From the NCBI GenBank assembly GCA_007119175.1, contig SKQC01000093.1:1-48746 (forward strand): DNA of 48,746 nt, given 5' to 3'. Position numbers and translations under genes: made by a program. Below the pieces are notes generated by a model, which saw nothing but the letters and a program-made list of their open reading frames with translations, searched no databases and was not told the origin of the DNA. Source of the DNA: Myxococcales bacterium (GTDB lineage Bacteria > Myxococcota_A > Bradymonadia > Bradymonadales > Bradymonadaceae). Of this stretch, positions 8,604-15,979 are shown in pieces; position 1 is the first letter of the stretch, and each line of letters begins with the position of its first letter.

Positions 8604-9461
8604 TTAGTCATAATCGTAAAATCCCCGCCCGGCTTTTCTGCCGAGCCATCCGGCGTCGACATAATTTCGAAGCAACGGGCAAGGGCGGTATTTGGGGTCG
8701 CCGATATTGTCGTGCAGGACCTCGAGAATCGACAGGCAGGTATCGAGGCCGATAAAATCGGCAAGCGTCAGCGGTCCCATGGGCTGATTGGTGCCCAGCT
8801 TCATTGCTTTGTCGATATCCTCGATGCTGCCGATGCCTTCGTGATAGGCAAAGATTGCCTCGTTTATCATGGGCATCAAGATCCGGTTGACCAAAAATCC
8901 CGGGCTATCCGAGGAGAAGACGGGAGTTTTTCCCATCTTTTCGGTGGCCGCCTCGATGGTCTCGGTGGTCTGCTCAGAGGTGGCGACCCCTTCGATAATT
9001 TCGACGAGTTTCATGATCGGGACGGGATTCATAAAATGCATGCCGATAAATTGTTCGGGCCGACTGGTCGCCGCGGCGAGGCGGGTAATGGAGATGCTCG
9101 AGGTATTTGATGCGAGGATCCCCTCGGGTTTGACGATTTCGTCGAGGCGCGAGAATAGATCGAGCTTGATGGCTTCATTTTCGACGATCGCCTCGACGAC
9201 CAGGTCGGCGTCGGCAAATTTTTTCAGATCGGTCGTCGTCGACAGCCGCCCCAGGGCATCATCGCGAAGTTCGGCGTCGATTCGCTCTTTTTGGACCAAC
9301 TTTTCGAGGCTCGACTCGATGGCGTCTTCAGCCTTGCTCAGCGCCTGTTCATCGCGATCGTTGAGGAGCACTGAAAAGCCCGACATGGCGGCGACCTGAG
9401 CGATGCCGTGGCCCATCTGGCCGGCGCCGACAACTCCGATTGTAGACAGTGAGGGTTCCAT
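8604..9461 (-). CDS. hbd: 3-hydroxybutyryl-CoA dehydrogenase
   Basis: The protein is 285 residues, matching short-chain 3-hydroxyacyl-CoA dehydrogenases such as Hbd/PaaH. A Rossmann NAD(H)-binding motif [10 protein letters not shown] lies at residues 12-21. [10 protein letters not shown] (about 117-126), [17 protein letters not shown] with the catalytic pair His142/Glu154, and the C-terminal motif [11 protein letters not shown] are all present. It interconverts 3-hydroxyacyl-CoA and acetoacyl-CoA. GGAG lies about eight bases before ATG 9461. It is the first gene of the minus-strand cluster hbd - enoyl-CoA hydratase - B12 subunit - meaB, which links acyl-CoA oxidation to propionyl/methylmalonyl-CoA metabolism. 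Confidence 0.95.
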   Translation of the reverse strand: MEPSLSTIGVVGAGQMGHGIAQVAAMSGFSVLLNDRDEQALSKAEDAIESSLEKLVQKERIDAELRDDALGRLSTTTDLKKFADADLVVEAIVENEAIKLDLFSRLDEIVKPEGILASNTSSISITRLAAATSRPEQFIGMHFMNPVPIMKLVEIIEGVATSEQTTETIEAATEKMGKTPVFSSDSPGFLVNRILMPMINEAIFAYHEGIGSIEDIDKAMKLGTNQPMGPLTLADFIGLDTCLSILEVLHDNIGDPKYRPCPLLRNYVDAGWLGRKAGRGFYDYD

Positions 9462-9756
9462 AAATTGATCTCCTGCGGCAGTGAAACGGAACGAGACTTA
9501 GCTGAAATATTCGCCTCGCCAGTGCCGCATTTCAGTTAAATCGCGTCCCCTAGAAGGGAATCGCGGCCGGGTTCGCCGTCTGTGGTTCGGCCCGCCGACT
9601 CGCGAGGCGAGTGGCTGTGCGATACCACGCTGATTTCCCGTCGGTCAACTCGAGGGCCCGGGCGGTGAACCGGCGGCAGGCGTTGTCATTTCTGGTCAAC
9701 CGGCGAAGGCTGTGGGATAGTCTGAAGTGCGACGCGACCACGACAAAAGTATGATT
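9462..9756. other. Divergent intergenic region between hbd and the Ser/Thr kinase
   Basis: Both flanking genes point outward, so their promoters should lie here, but I see no convincing -35/-10 pair. A minus-strand frame (9550-9741, possible GTG start) has GC-rich third positions and could encode 63 residues ending TANPAAIPF. It lacks a ribosome-binding site and any recognisable motif, so I do not call it a gene. Confidence 0.3.
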
Positions 9757-11112
9757 ATGGCGATTTGTACACACTGCGAAACTCGGGGCGAGCCACTTTA
9801 TTCGCCGTGTCCCAATGAGGATGGATACTTCTTAATTGAAGACGAGGAGTATTTTGGCAATGCCCGCGATCCCTGGTTGGGCAAAGAAATCGGCGGGCGT
9901 TTTATCATCGTGTCCATCCTCGGCCAGGGTTCGATGGGCCATGTCTATAAGGCCTATCAGCGGCAGGTCGACCGCATGGTGGCGATGAAGTTATTCGAGC
10001 CCGACAAGGTGGTGTTGAGCGATGAAGACGGGCCGGCGACCCGGGAACGATTTATCCAGGAAGCCCAGGTGCTGGCGAAGCTTTCCCATCCGAATTGCGT
10101 GACGCTCTATGACTTTGGTTACGAGCCAGATCGGGGTTTTTTGTATATCGCCATGGAGCATGTGGCAGGGATCTCGCTTCGTCGCGCCGTGCGGCGGGGA
10201 ATTCGATTCGATGCCATCGTCGAGGTTGTCCGCCAGGTGCTGATGGCACTGCGAGAGGCCCATGCTTTAGATATTGTTCACCGGGATCTGAAACCGGAAA
10301 ATATCATCCTCTCCTATCGGCAGACCAGCGAAGAACAGATCGTGAAAGTCCTTGATTTTGGCATCGCGAAATTGTTGCGCAAGGAGCCGCACCAGCGCAC
10401 ACAGGCCGGGCTATTATTTGGGACACCGGCATATATGAGCCCTGAACAATGTCGGGGTGAGACCGACGTGATGCCGGCAAGTGATATCTATTCGCTGGGG
10501 TGTATGACCTACGAGATGATCTCAGGTCATCTTCCATTCGACTCCGATATCCCTCAGGAGATGGTCCGTCAGCACCAATACGAGCCAATTCCAGACCTTT
10601 TGCCGAGGCGAGGCACGGAGCTGCCTGAGGAGATGGAGAAATTCGTGCGGACCTGTATGGAAAAGGAGCCCGAGGAGCGCTACGCCAACGCAGCAGTGGC
10701 GTTGAAGGCGTTTAATGAAGTGGTCGGACAGGCGTTTGGCGGCGGGGCGCTGCAGCAGGGGATGGCTGGTTTGACCGATGAGGGCCTGTCGCGCCGGGTC
10801 GCCGTTCCGGGAAACCGAATTACGGGAGCGACACTGGACCCGACGGGAGAGCGAGATCGTCCGGAAGTCCTCGCCGAAATGGATATGCCGGAGCAGAACG
10901 CGGCGTCGAATCAATCTGTCGATCGAGAAGGTGACGGGGTCACCGATACGGTGCGCGGAAAAGAGGCCGGCACGTCGAGGCCGGCGGCTAAGGCGGCACT
11001 CGGCAGTGGGCTCTCGGGGCGACTGGGGTTGCTCTTAGCTGCCGTGGTGGCGGTGCTGCTATTTGCAACTCTCCTCATCAGCGTCGTCTATGTGTTATTT
11101 CTCAGCCCTTGA
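9757..11112 (+). CDS. Membrane-anchored Ser/Thr protein kinase (PknB-like)
   Basis: The protein is 451 residues from ATG 9757 (ATG 9751 and a GTG at 9727 are in frame; none has a good ribosome-binding site). The short Cys-rich N-terminus (CTHC at 4-7, Cys18) looks like part of a zinc ribbon. The Hanks-type kinase domain spans about 48-325: glycine loop GQGSMGHV (56-63), Lys78, catalytic HRDLKPEN (175-182), DFG (200-202) and activation segment GTPAYMSPEQ. All catalytic residues are present. A low-complexity linker leads to one C-terminal membrane segment (about 425-447), so the kinase faces the cytoplasm and has almost no outer domain. Such kinases are abundant in myxobacteria and relatives. 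Its targets are unknown. It ends 10 bases from the convergent oxidoreductase. Confidence 0.93.
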   Translation: MAICTHCETRGEPLYSPCPNEDGYFLIEDEEYFGNARDPWLGKEIGGRFIIVSILGQGSMGHVYKAYQRQVDRMVAMKLFEPDKVVLSDEDGPATRERFIQEAQVLAKLSHPNCVTLYDFGYEPDRGFLYIAMEHVAGISLRRAVRRGIRFDAIVEVVRQVLMALREAHALDIVHRDLKPENIILSYRQTSEEQIVKVLDFGIAKLLRKEPHQRTQAGLLFGTPAYMSPEQCRGETDVMPASDIYSLGCMTYEMISGHLPFDSDIPQEMVRQHQYEPIPDLLPRRGTELPEEMEKFVRTCMEKEPEERYANAAVALKAFNEVVGQAFGGGALQQGMAGLTDEGLSRRVAVPGNRITGATLDPTGERDRPEVLAEMDMPEQNAASNQSVDREGDGVTDTVRGKEAGTSRPAAKAALGSGLSGRLGLLLAAVVAVLLFATLLISVVYVLFLSP

Positions 11113-11122
11113 AGTATTCGGC

Positions 11123-12103
11123 TCAAAGGGATTTCTCAACGGTGAGGACTACTTTTCCGATGGTCGCATTGTCAGTCAACAACTCGTGAGCATCCTCAAC
11201 CTGTTCAATGGGCATCACGCGGTCGATGACCGGCTGGACGGTGCCATCCTCAAAGAGTGGCCAGACGGTGGCGCGGAATGCTTCGGCAATGGCTGATTTT
11301 TCCTCCAGGCTTCGGCTGCGCAATACGGAGCCGATGACCCGCAGTCGTTTTCGCAGAAGGCGGCCCAGCGAAATCTCTGATTCACTTCCGGCGAGAAGTC
11401 CGATGATCACCAGGCGGCCGCGATCGGCGAGGAGGTGAAGATTTTGAGGAAAATATCCAGCGCCCACAGGATCGATGATTATATCGACGCCGCCGTGATC
11501 GGTGAGTTCGTCGACGCGCGCCGAGAAGTCCTCGCTTTCTCGGTCGATAGCGGCGTCGATACCCAGTTCGGCGAGAAAATCGAGCTTGGGTCGACTGGCC
11601 GTTCCAAATACTGTGGAGCCGAAGGCGCGGCACAATTGGATGAGGGCCGTTCCCACCCCGGACGCCGCGGCGTGAACGAGAACCGTTTCCCCATTGGCAA
11701 GTTCGGCCTCGAGGCACAGGTTGACGAAGGCCGTAAAAAAGACCTCTGGGATGGCCGCTGCGTCGACGAGACGGAGATTTTTGTGCACCGGTAGCACCAG
11801 GGAAGCGGGGCTGACTACATACTCGGCATAGCCCCCACCACTGAGCAGTGCACACACCGGGTCGCCGGTGCTCCATTGCTCAACGCCGGGACCGATAGCG
11901 TCGATGACGCCCGAGACATCGAGCCCGAGGATAGTGCTCGCTCCCTGCGGTGGCGGGTACAGACCGCGGCGCTGGAGAAGATCGGCGCGGTTGCAAGAGG
12001 TGGCGGCCGCTTTAATACGGACCTCGCCGGGGCCGGGCTCCGGGGTGGGCACGTCGGTCCATTGCAGGCTCTGATCGTCCTCATCAACGACGATCGCTTT
12101 CAT
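11123..12103 (-). CDS. NAD(P)H quinone oxidoreductase, zinc-less MDR family (PIG3-like)
   Basis: The protein is 326 residues from ATG 12103, with GGAGG six bases upstream. The N-terminal GroES-like fold has the pattern CNRADLLQRRGLYPPPQGAS followed by GLDVSGVIDAIGPGV, characteristic of the PIG3/TP53I3 branch of quinone oxidoreductases. The nucleotide-binding domain has VLVHAAASGVGTALIQLC. The zinc ligands of alcohol dehydrogenases are absent, as expected. It should reduce quinones or enone substrates with NADPH. It is divergent from the DHH/CBS gene and convergent with the kinase, so no operon partner informs its role. An in-frame extension to 12346 overlaps the divergent gene and is not supported. 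Confidence 0.93.
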   Translation of the reverse strand: MKAIVVDEDDQSLQWTDVPTPEPGPGEVRIKAAATSCNRADLLQRRGLYPPPQGASTILGLDVSGVIDAIGPGVEQWSTGDPVCALLSGGGYAEYVVSPASLVLPVHKNLRLVDAAAIPEVFFTAFVNLCLEAELANGETVLVHAAASGVGTALIQLCRAFGSTVFGTASRPKLDFLAELGIDAAIDRESEDFSARVDELTDHGGVDIIIDPVGAGYFPQNLHLLADRGRLVIIGLLAGSESEISLGRLLRKRLRVIGSVLRSRSLEEKSAIAEAFRATVWPLFEDGTVQPVIDRVMPIEQVEDAHELLTDNATIGKVVLTVEKSL

Positions 12104-12259
12104 GGCAGGCCTCCTGGTGGCGGAAAGTGAGTTGAGACGGACGGCGATTGACTTCGTCCGCAATTGACGGAGAAGACATGTCGAATCGAATGCCGATGCA
12201 CACAATATGCGGATAATTGTCGTACAGTCACGAGATTGATGCCAGACGTGGATCGAGAA

Positions 12260-13576
12260 ATGAAGATCATCATTACACATCAAAATGCAGACTTCGACGG
12301 GCTGGCCTCCATGCTGGGAGCACGAAAATTGTGGCCCGATCACCACATTGTCCTCGGCAGTGCGGTGAGCCCACCGGCCAGAAGATATCTGGCGTTACAC
12401 AAAGACTGGCTGAAAGTCCTCAGACGTGGCGATCTGGAAGATGAGCAGGTCACCGACGTCATCGTCGTCGATTCCCGGGACCGTCGCCGGGTCTCCGAAT
12501 TCGCCGGCCAGTTAGAGCAGGCCGATTCTGTGACCGTCTTCGATCACCATCCTGCAGGTCCCGAAGATATCGAGGCGACCCGTGAGATCATCGAGCCTGT
12601 GGGATCGTGTGCGACATTGCTGAGCGAACGCATCGAAGTGGCGGGCATCGAATTGGACTCCGAAGAGGCGACGCTTTTGATGCTTGGAATTTATGCCGAC
12701 ACTGGGAATTTATCATTTCCCTCGACCGGGGGACGCGATCTTCGGGCCGCTGCATTTTTGCGCGATGCCGGGGCATCGCTGCCAGTGGTCAATCGCTACC
12801 TGCAGCAGGAATACTCACCGCAACAACAAGAAATGTTGGTGGTCCTGATGAACGAAATGAGGGTCATCGATCGGCAGGGGTTGCGAATCGGCTTTACGTG
12901 TTACGAGTCTGACACATATTTAAAAGGAGCCTCACAGGTAGTGGAGAGGGTGCAGCAATTGATCGGGCTCGACGCCTGTTTTGCCGTGTTGACCGTTGGC
13001 GATCGAGATGCCGTACAGGTGATCGGCAGAAGCAGCACCCGGCAGGTCGATGCCTCGAAAGTTGCCGAGATCTGGGGTGGAGGTGGACATCCCTCGGCAG
13101 CCGCTGCACGGACTACGTCGGCGTCGTCAGGTGAAGTTCTGAGTGCTCTTGAGGGGCACCTGAAGGAGCTGGACTTTGAGCCGCTGGCTGTCAACGACGT
13201 CATGTCGACGCCGGTGCAAGTGGTACCCCATGATATGAAGCTTGAGACCCTTCAGCCCCTGTTGAAAAAATGGGGGGTATCGGGTGTGCCCGTTACCCGC
13301 AGCGGCGAATTGGTCGGGGTGGTATCGCGACGCGATACCGACGATGCCGCCGCCCGCGAGGACTGGTCGATTCCGGTTTCCGGCTTTATGAGTCACGAGG
13401 TCATTACCATCGATCCCGATCGGTCGTTGAACGAGGCACTGGATCGAATGACCGACGAGGATATAGGCCGACTCCCGGTCGTCGATGGCAGTCGGCTGGT
13501 CGGGATTATCTCGCGCAGCGATATAATTAACCGGTTGTACGGCGAGGAAGTGACCGAACGCGGTGAGTTGAGCTGA
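12260..13576 (+). CDS. DHH-DHHA1-CBS protein (N-terminal half of the long poly(A) polymerase/CCA-adding family, no nucleotidyltransferase)
   Basis: The protein is 438 residues from ATG 12260; ATG 12239 is an alternative. A DHH phosphoesterase domain begins at once with THQNADFDGLASMLGARKL (Asp11, Asp13), then VVDSRD (about 69-74) and FDHHP (94-98). The DHHA1 signature GGGGHPSAAA is at 273-282. Two CBS domains follow (about 312-360 and 374-428; VMSTPVQVVP and FMSHEVITIDP). In deltaproteobacteria this same order normally continues into a poly(A) polymerase/tRNA nucleotidyltransferase head of about 400 more residues. Here a clean stop follows CBS2 and the next gene is unrelated. It is probably a cytoplasmic nanoRNase-like or cyclic-dinucleotide phosphodiesterase controlled by adenylate binding; the substrate is unknown. 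Confidence 0.88.
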   Translation: MKIIITHQNADFDGLASMLGARKLWPDHHIVLGSAVSPPARRYLALHKDWLKVLRRGDLEDEQVTDVIVVDSRDRRRVSEFAGQLEQADSVTVFDHHPAGPEDIEATREIIEPVGSCATLLSERIEVAGIELDSEEATLLMLGIYADTGNLSFPSTGGRDLRAAAFLRDAGASLPVVNRYLQQEYSPQQQEMLVVLMNEMRVIDRQGLRIGFTCYESDTYLKGASQVVERVQQLIGLDACFAVLTVGDRDAVQVIGRSSTRQVDASKVAEIWGGGGHPSAAAARTTSASSGEVLSALEGHLKELDFEPLAVNDVMSTPVQVVPHDMKLETLQPLLKKWGVSGVPVTRSGELVGVVSRRDTDDAAAREDWSIPVSGFMSHEVITIDPDRSLNEALDRMTDEDIGRLPVVDGSRLVGIISRSDIINRLYGEEVTERGELS

Positions 13577-13654
13577 AGGCCACGGTGGCCAGGCGCAGCG
13601 GGTCAACCGCTTAAGCCTTGCGAAGTACCGGATGAGTCCTCTAAGTTGCATAAT

Positions 13655-13682
13655 TCACCGGGACGAGCGTTCGCCCCGGTGA
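13655..13682. repeat. 8-bp perfect inverted repeat between DHH/CBS gene and small membrane protein gene
   Basis: Arms tcaccggg and cccggtga enclose a 12-base loop. No T-run follows, so a terminator role is weak. It could be a transcript-processing or regulatory hairpin just before the small gene at 13721. Confidence 0.3.
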
Positions 13683-13720
13683 TACCTTCCCAATACTGAC
13701 ACTGGAGACAGGGCAGATTC

Positions 13721-13870
13721 ATGGCTACCAAGCGGAGACGAAAATCGAAGAGGGAAGCCGCGCGACGAAAACGAGAGCAGGAGAAATCGAAGAAATTCGT
13801 GATGATCCTCGTCGGCGTTGGAGTCTGTGTACTCATCGCTTTTGTACTGCTCCGGATTTACGCCGGATGA
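13721..13870 (+). CDS. Small membrane protein (49 aa)
   Basis: A short open frame starts at ATG 13721, with GGAGACAGGG 8-17 bases upstream. The first 25 residues are strongly basic (MATKRRRKSKREAARRKREQ). They are followed by one hydrophobic segment (about 27-46, FVMILVGVGVCVLIAFVLL) and a short tail. This basic-then-hydrophobic layout predicts a single-span inner-membrane protein with the N-terminus inside. Third positions are G/C-rich as in neighbouring genes, which supports coding. It lies 144 bases after the DHH/CBS gene and directly before the palindromic element. The function is unknown. Confidence 0.6.
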   Translation: MATKRRRKSKREAARRKREQEKSKKFVMILVGVGVCVLIAFVLLRIYAG

Positions 13871-13887
13871 CTTCCCCTCGGCTTCTT

Positions 13888-14053
13888 TAGCAGCCTGTTG
13901 CACATAGACTCTGCATCGCCTCGACGGCGGATTTTGCGCCAGGATTTGCCCGTATTTCCTCGAAATAGCGATGCTATTACTCGTCATACGAACAAATCTG
14001 GCGACAAAATCGTCTCACCGAAGGCTCGGTCCGCTATGCGCAACAGGCTGCTA
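13888..14053. repeat. 166-bp imperfect palindromic intergenic element
   Basis: The outer 20-base arms (13888-13907 and 14034-14053) are inverted copies with 19 of 20 matches. Inner blocks also pair: gattttg with caaaatc, and gatttg/cgtat with atacg/caaatc. The centre at 13971 is a perfect hairpin aatagc-gat-gctatt. The whole unit could fold into one long imperfect cruciform or RNA hairpin. It carries no open frame. The right edge supplies the TAG stop of the deoxynucleoside kinase (14051-14053), so the element abuts or was inserted at the gene's 3' end. It looks like a non-autonomous MITE- or REP-like repeat, although no second copy was seen in this window. Confidence 0.7.
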
Positions 14054-14737
14054 GCCGGGATTGAGCATCAACGGAAGCTGACTGTGGGCGGGGATTCCGT
14101 CGTTGACGAAGTCGTGTACCTCTTCCAAAAAGCGGCGCCGCTCTTTTCCCTGACGAAAATCGCGGTCCGTGACGTCGATCTCGAGGATTTCCAGATCGTA
14201 TTTGCGTTTCGCCACCTGGGCAAACGTTCCGTAATACCCATTTAGCCCCCGAAGAAAATCAGCGGTGATCCCCCGTTCTTCCTCCCGTCCTCGCTGCGAG
14301 ATGCGACGGAGCAGAACCTCGACGTCCGGGGTATGCAATAAGATCACACGGTCCGGCTGGCGGATATTTCGATTAAATCGCTGAAAATAATCAAAATACA
14401 AATCCAGCTCCGTGTCAGTCATATGGCCGAGTCCGTGGAGATATTTGGCAAATACCTCGGGGTCTTCAATGAGGGTCCGGTCCTGCACGCAGGCCTCGGG
14501 GACGCTATCGATCTGGACGTGATGCTCGACGCGCCGCAATAAAAACTCCATCTGAAGCGTAAAGCTCCAGCGGGTCATATCGCGGTAATAATGGCGAAGA
14601 AATCGGTTTTCCACGACGGGCTCGTGAAAGAGCTCACAGCCGAAGTGACGGGAGATGATCTTTGAGGCCGTACTCTTTCCGGTGCCGATATTTCCGGCGA
14701 GTGCCACGAAGAGATGGCTCGGAGACTGCTTATTCAT
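14051..14737 (-). CDS. Deoxynucleoside kinase (dAK/dGK family)
   Basis: The protein is 228 residues, within the usual 205-230 range. P-loop GNIGTGKST lies at residues 15-23. An EP-VVEN motif (about 39-44) fits the substrate-binding Glu region of deoxyadenosine/deoxyguanosine kinases. QDRTLIEDPEVFAK has the DR(T/S) catalytic signature and QRGREEERGI is the LID arginine region. It phosphorylates a deoxynucleoside to its 5'-monophosphate for salvage in the cytoplasm. It lies 105 bases downstream of an unknown gene on the same strand. Its stop codon falls exactly in the end of the palindromic element, so the last residues (LMLNPG) may have been altered by insertion of that element. Confidence 0.9.
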   Translation of the reverse strand: MNKQSPSHLFVALAGNIGTGKSTASKIISRHFGCELFHEPVVENRFLRHYYRDMTRWSFTLQMEFLLRRVEHHVQIDSVPEACVQDRTLIEDPEVFAKYLHGLGHMTDTELDLYFDYFQRFNRNIRQPDRVILLHTPDVEVLLRRISQRGREEERGITADFLRGLNGYYGTFAQVAKRKYDLEILEIDVTDRDFRQGKERRRFLEEVHDFVNDGIPAHSQLPLMLNPG

Positions 14738-14842
14738 GGCAGATCCACATCGAGGGCCGAGGGGGGGACGAGACGCGCTGGGGAGTGTAGTCGAGGTGCG
14801 TGCCGATGCAACCGCCGAAATTCCAGATATTGCCGAGGGCGA

Positions 14843-15736
14843 TTATCCGATATCGATGATCTCATCGCCGTCGAACTCATCCTGGACTTCGGCGGCGATG
14901 TCGGGAAGGGCTTCGATGAGGTTTCGCAGAAGGTAGCTCTGCAAAAAGAACGTGGTGCTGAAGACCAGAAAATGAAGCGTCTCGTCGCCGGCCCCCGGGA
15001 TAAACCGCACGAGGTCGGACGGGGTTGAACTCGAAGGACGGAGGCGATCGATGATTTTGCGGATTCCTCGACCACTGCCTGAAGGAGTCTCGCGGGTCAT
15101 CAACAGGCGCCCCTGGGTCATGGCCGCCAGCCGCGTAAATCGGGGAGGGATGGGCGCCGACTCGAAATAAGCGAGGCGATCGTCACGGGACTCTGAGCGC
15201 AATGGCTCGTCAGCCTCCAGGGCTGCGAGTTCGACGAGCAAGCCCAGCAGACGGTCGCCGGTGCGGGTCTTGAATTGCTCCAGTCGCTCCGCGTCCCAGC
15301 GCGGGCGGGAGTCGTCGGGAGTAGAAAACGGAGTGAGGAGCTCTGAAAGATGGGCCAGCGCCTCCAATAGGAGGGGATCGCGAAAGATCGGCGAGCGAAA
15401 CAAAAGCTGTGTTAGTCGGCGGCGGCCGTGGCGTTGTTCGAGCCAGTTTACGAAATCAAAAAGTAGTTCCGCATTTGGATCGAAGCGAAACCCGCGGCGC
15501 AGCGTCCAGTCGGCTATATTGGCCAATGTGATTTGCAGGGCCTTGACCTGTTCAGGAGAGGACAAAAAGTCCAAAACCTGTTCCTGGAGCAGGGCGGCGG
15601 CGTCGTCGACGCGGGAGCGAAGCGCCTGCCGAAGGCGACCGCCACCGCGCCGGGCAAAACGGCGGACCCGGGCGATCGCCGAGCGATCGCCATCGGCGTC
15701 GACCATCGAAGCTCGGCGGGAGTCGGCGTCGTCCAT
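14843..15736 (-). CDS. Hypothetical helical protein
   Basis: The protein is 297 residues from ATG 15736; an in-frame ATG at residue 11 is an alternative, and neither has a clear ribosome-binding site. It is predicted to be soluble and mostly helical, with an Arg-rich N-terminus (ARVRRFARRGGGRLRQALRSR). A repeated pattern of leucine-rich helices runs through about 60-200, and a hydrophobic patch lies at about 255-275 (DETLHFLVFSTTFFLQSYLLRNLI). No signal peptide or known motif is visible. It precedes the deoxynucleoside kinase on the same strand and is divergent from lon. I do not recognise the family. Confidence 0.7.
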   Translation of the reverse strand: MDDADSRRASMVDADGDRSAIARVRRFARRGGGRLRQALRSRVDDAAALLQEQVLDFLSSPEQVKALQITLANIADWTLRRGFRFDPNAELLFDFVNWLEQRHGRRRLTQLLFRSPIFRDPLLLEALAHLSELLTPFSTPDDSRPRWDAERLEQFKTRTGDRLLGLLVELAALEADEPLRSESRDDRLAYFESAPIPPRFTRLAAMTQGRLLMTRETPSGSGRGIRKIIDRLRPSSSTPSDLVRFIPGAGDETLHFLVFSTTFFLQSYLLRNLIEALPDIAAEVQDEFDGDEIIDIG

Positions 15737-15855
15737 AAGGGGAGATGAGGAGTCTGGGCGGCGACGGCGCCGTTAGGATGGGGCTTCTTGCCCTTCGGGA
15801 ACCCGTGTGTAGGGTTTGCTCCCGCCTGACATTGCTCGTCGCTCTGAGGTGATGG

Positions 15856-15881
15856 TTGACGTCACCGCAGTGACGGGTCAA
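15856..15881. promoter_or_regulatory. Inverted repeat upstream of lon, possible operator
   Basis: Arms ttgac-gtcac and gtgac-gg-gtcaa enclose a 4-base loop, with a 2-base bulge in the right arm. It lies about 100 bases before the lon ATG in the divergent region 15737-15979. It is not a CIRCE element (no TTAGCACTC/GAGTGCTAA). A heat-shock or other repressor site is possible but unproven. Confidence 0.25.
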
Positions 15882-15979
15882 AACGTTGGTCGCACGATGA
15901 TTGGCACGAGAAGAGATGTCAACGGGACCGTTGGGGTTTGGACGACGCTCTCTCGCCGACTTGCTCAGGGTGGTAGTTC

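Noticed and set aside
9550-9741. Possible 63-residue minus-strand gene
   Set aside because: Good GC at third positions but no ATG, no ribosome-binding site, no motif, and it crowds the kinase start.
12104-12346. Upstream extension of the quinone oxidoreductase
   Set aside because: The ATG at 12103 has a strong GGAGG and begins the family's conserved MKAIVV start; the extension is Cys/Arg-rich noise.
15779-15925. Sigma-54-like TGGGG...TTGC and TGGCAC patterns upstream of lon
   Set aside because: Spacing between the GG and GC elements is wrong for a -24/-12 promoter.
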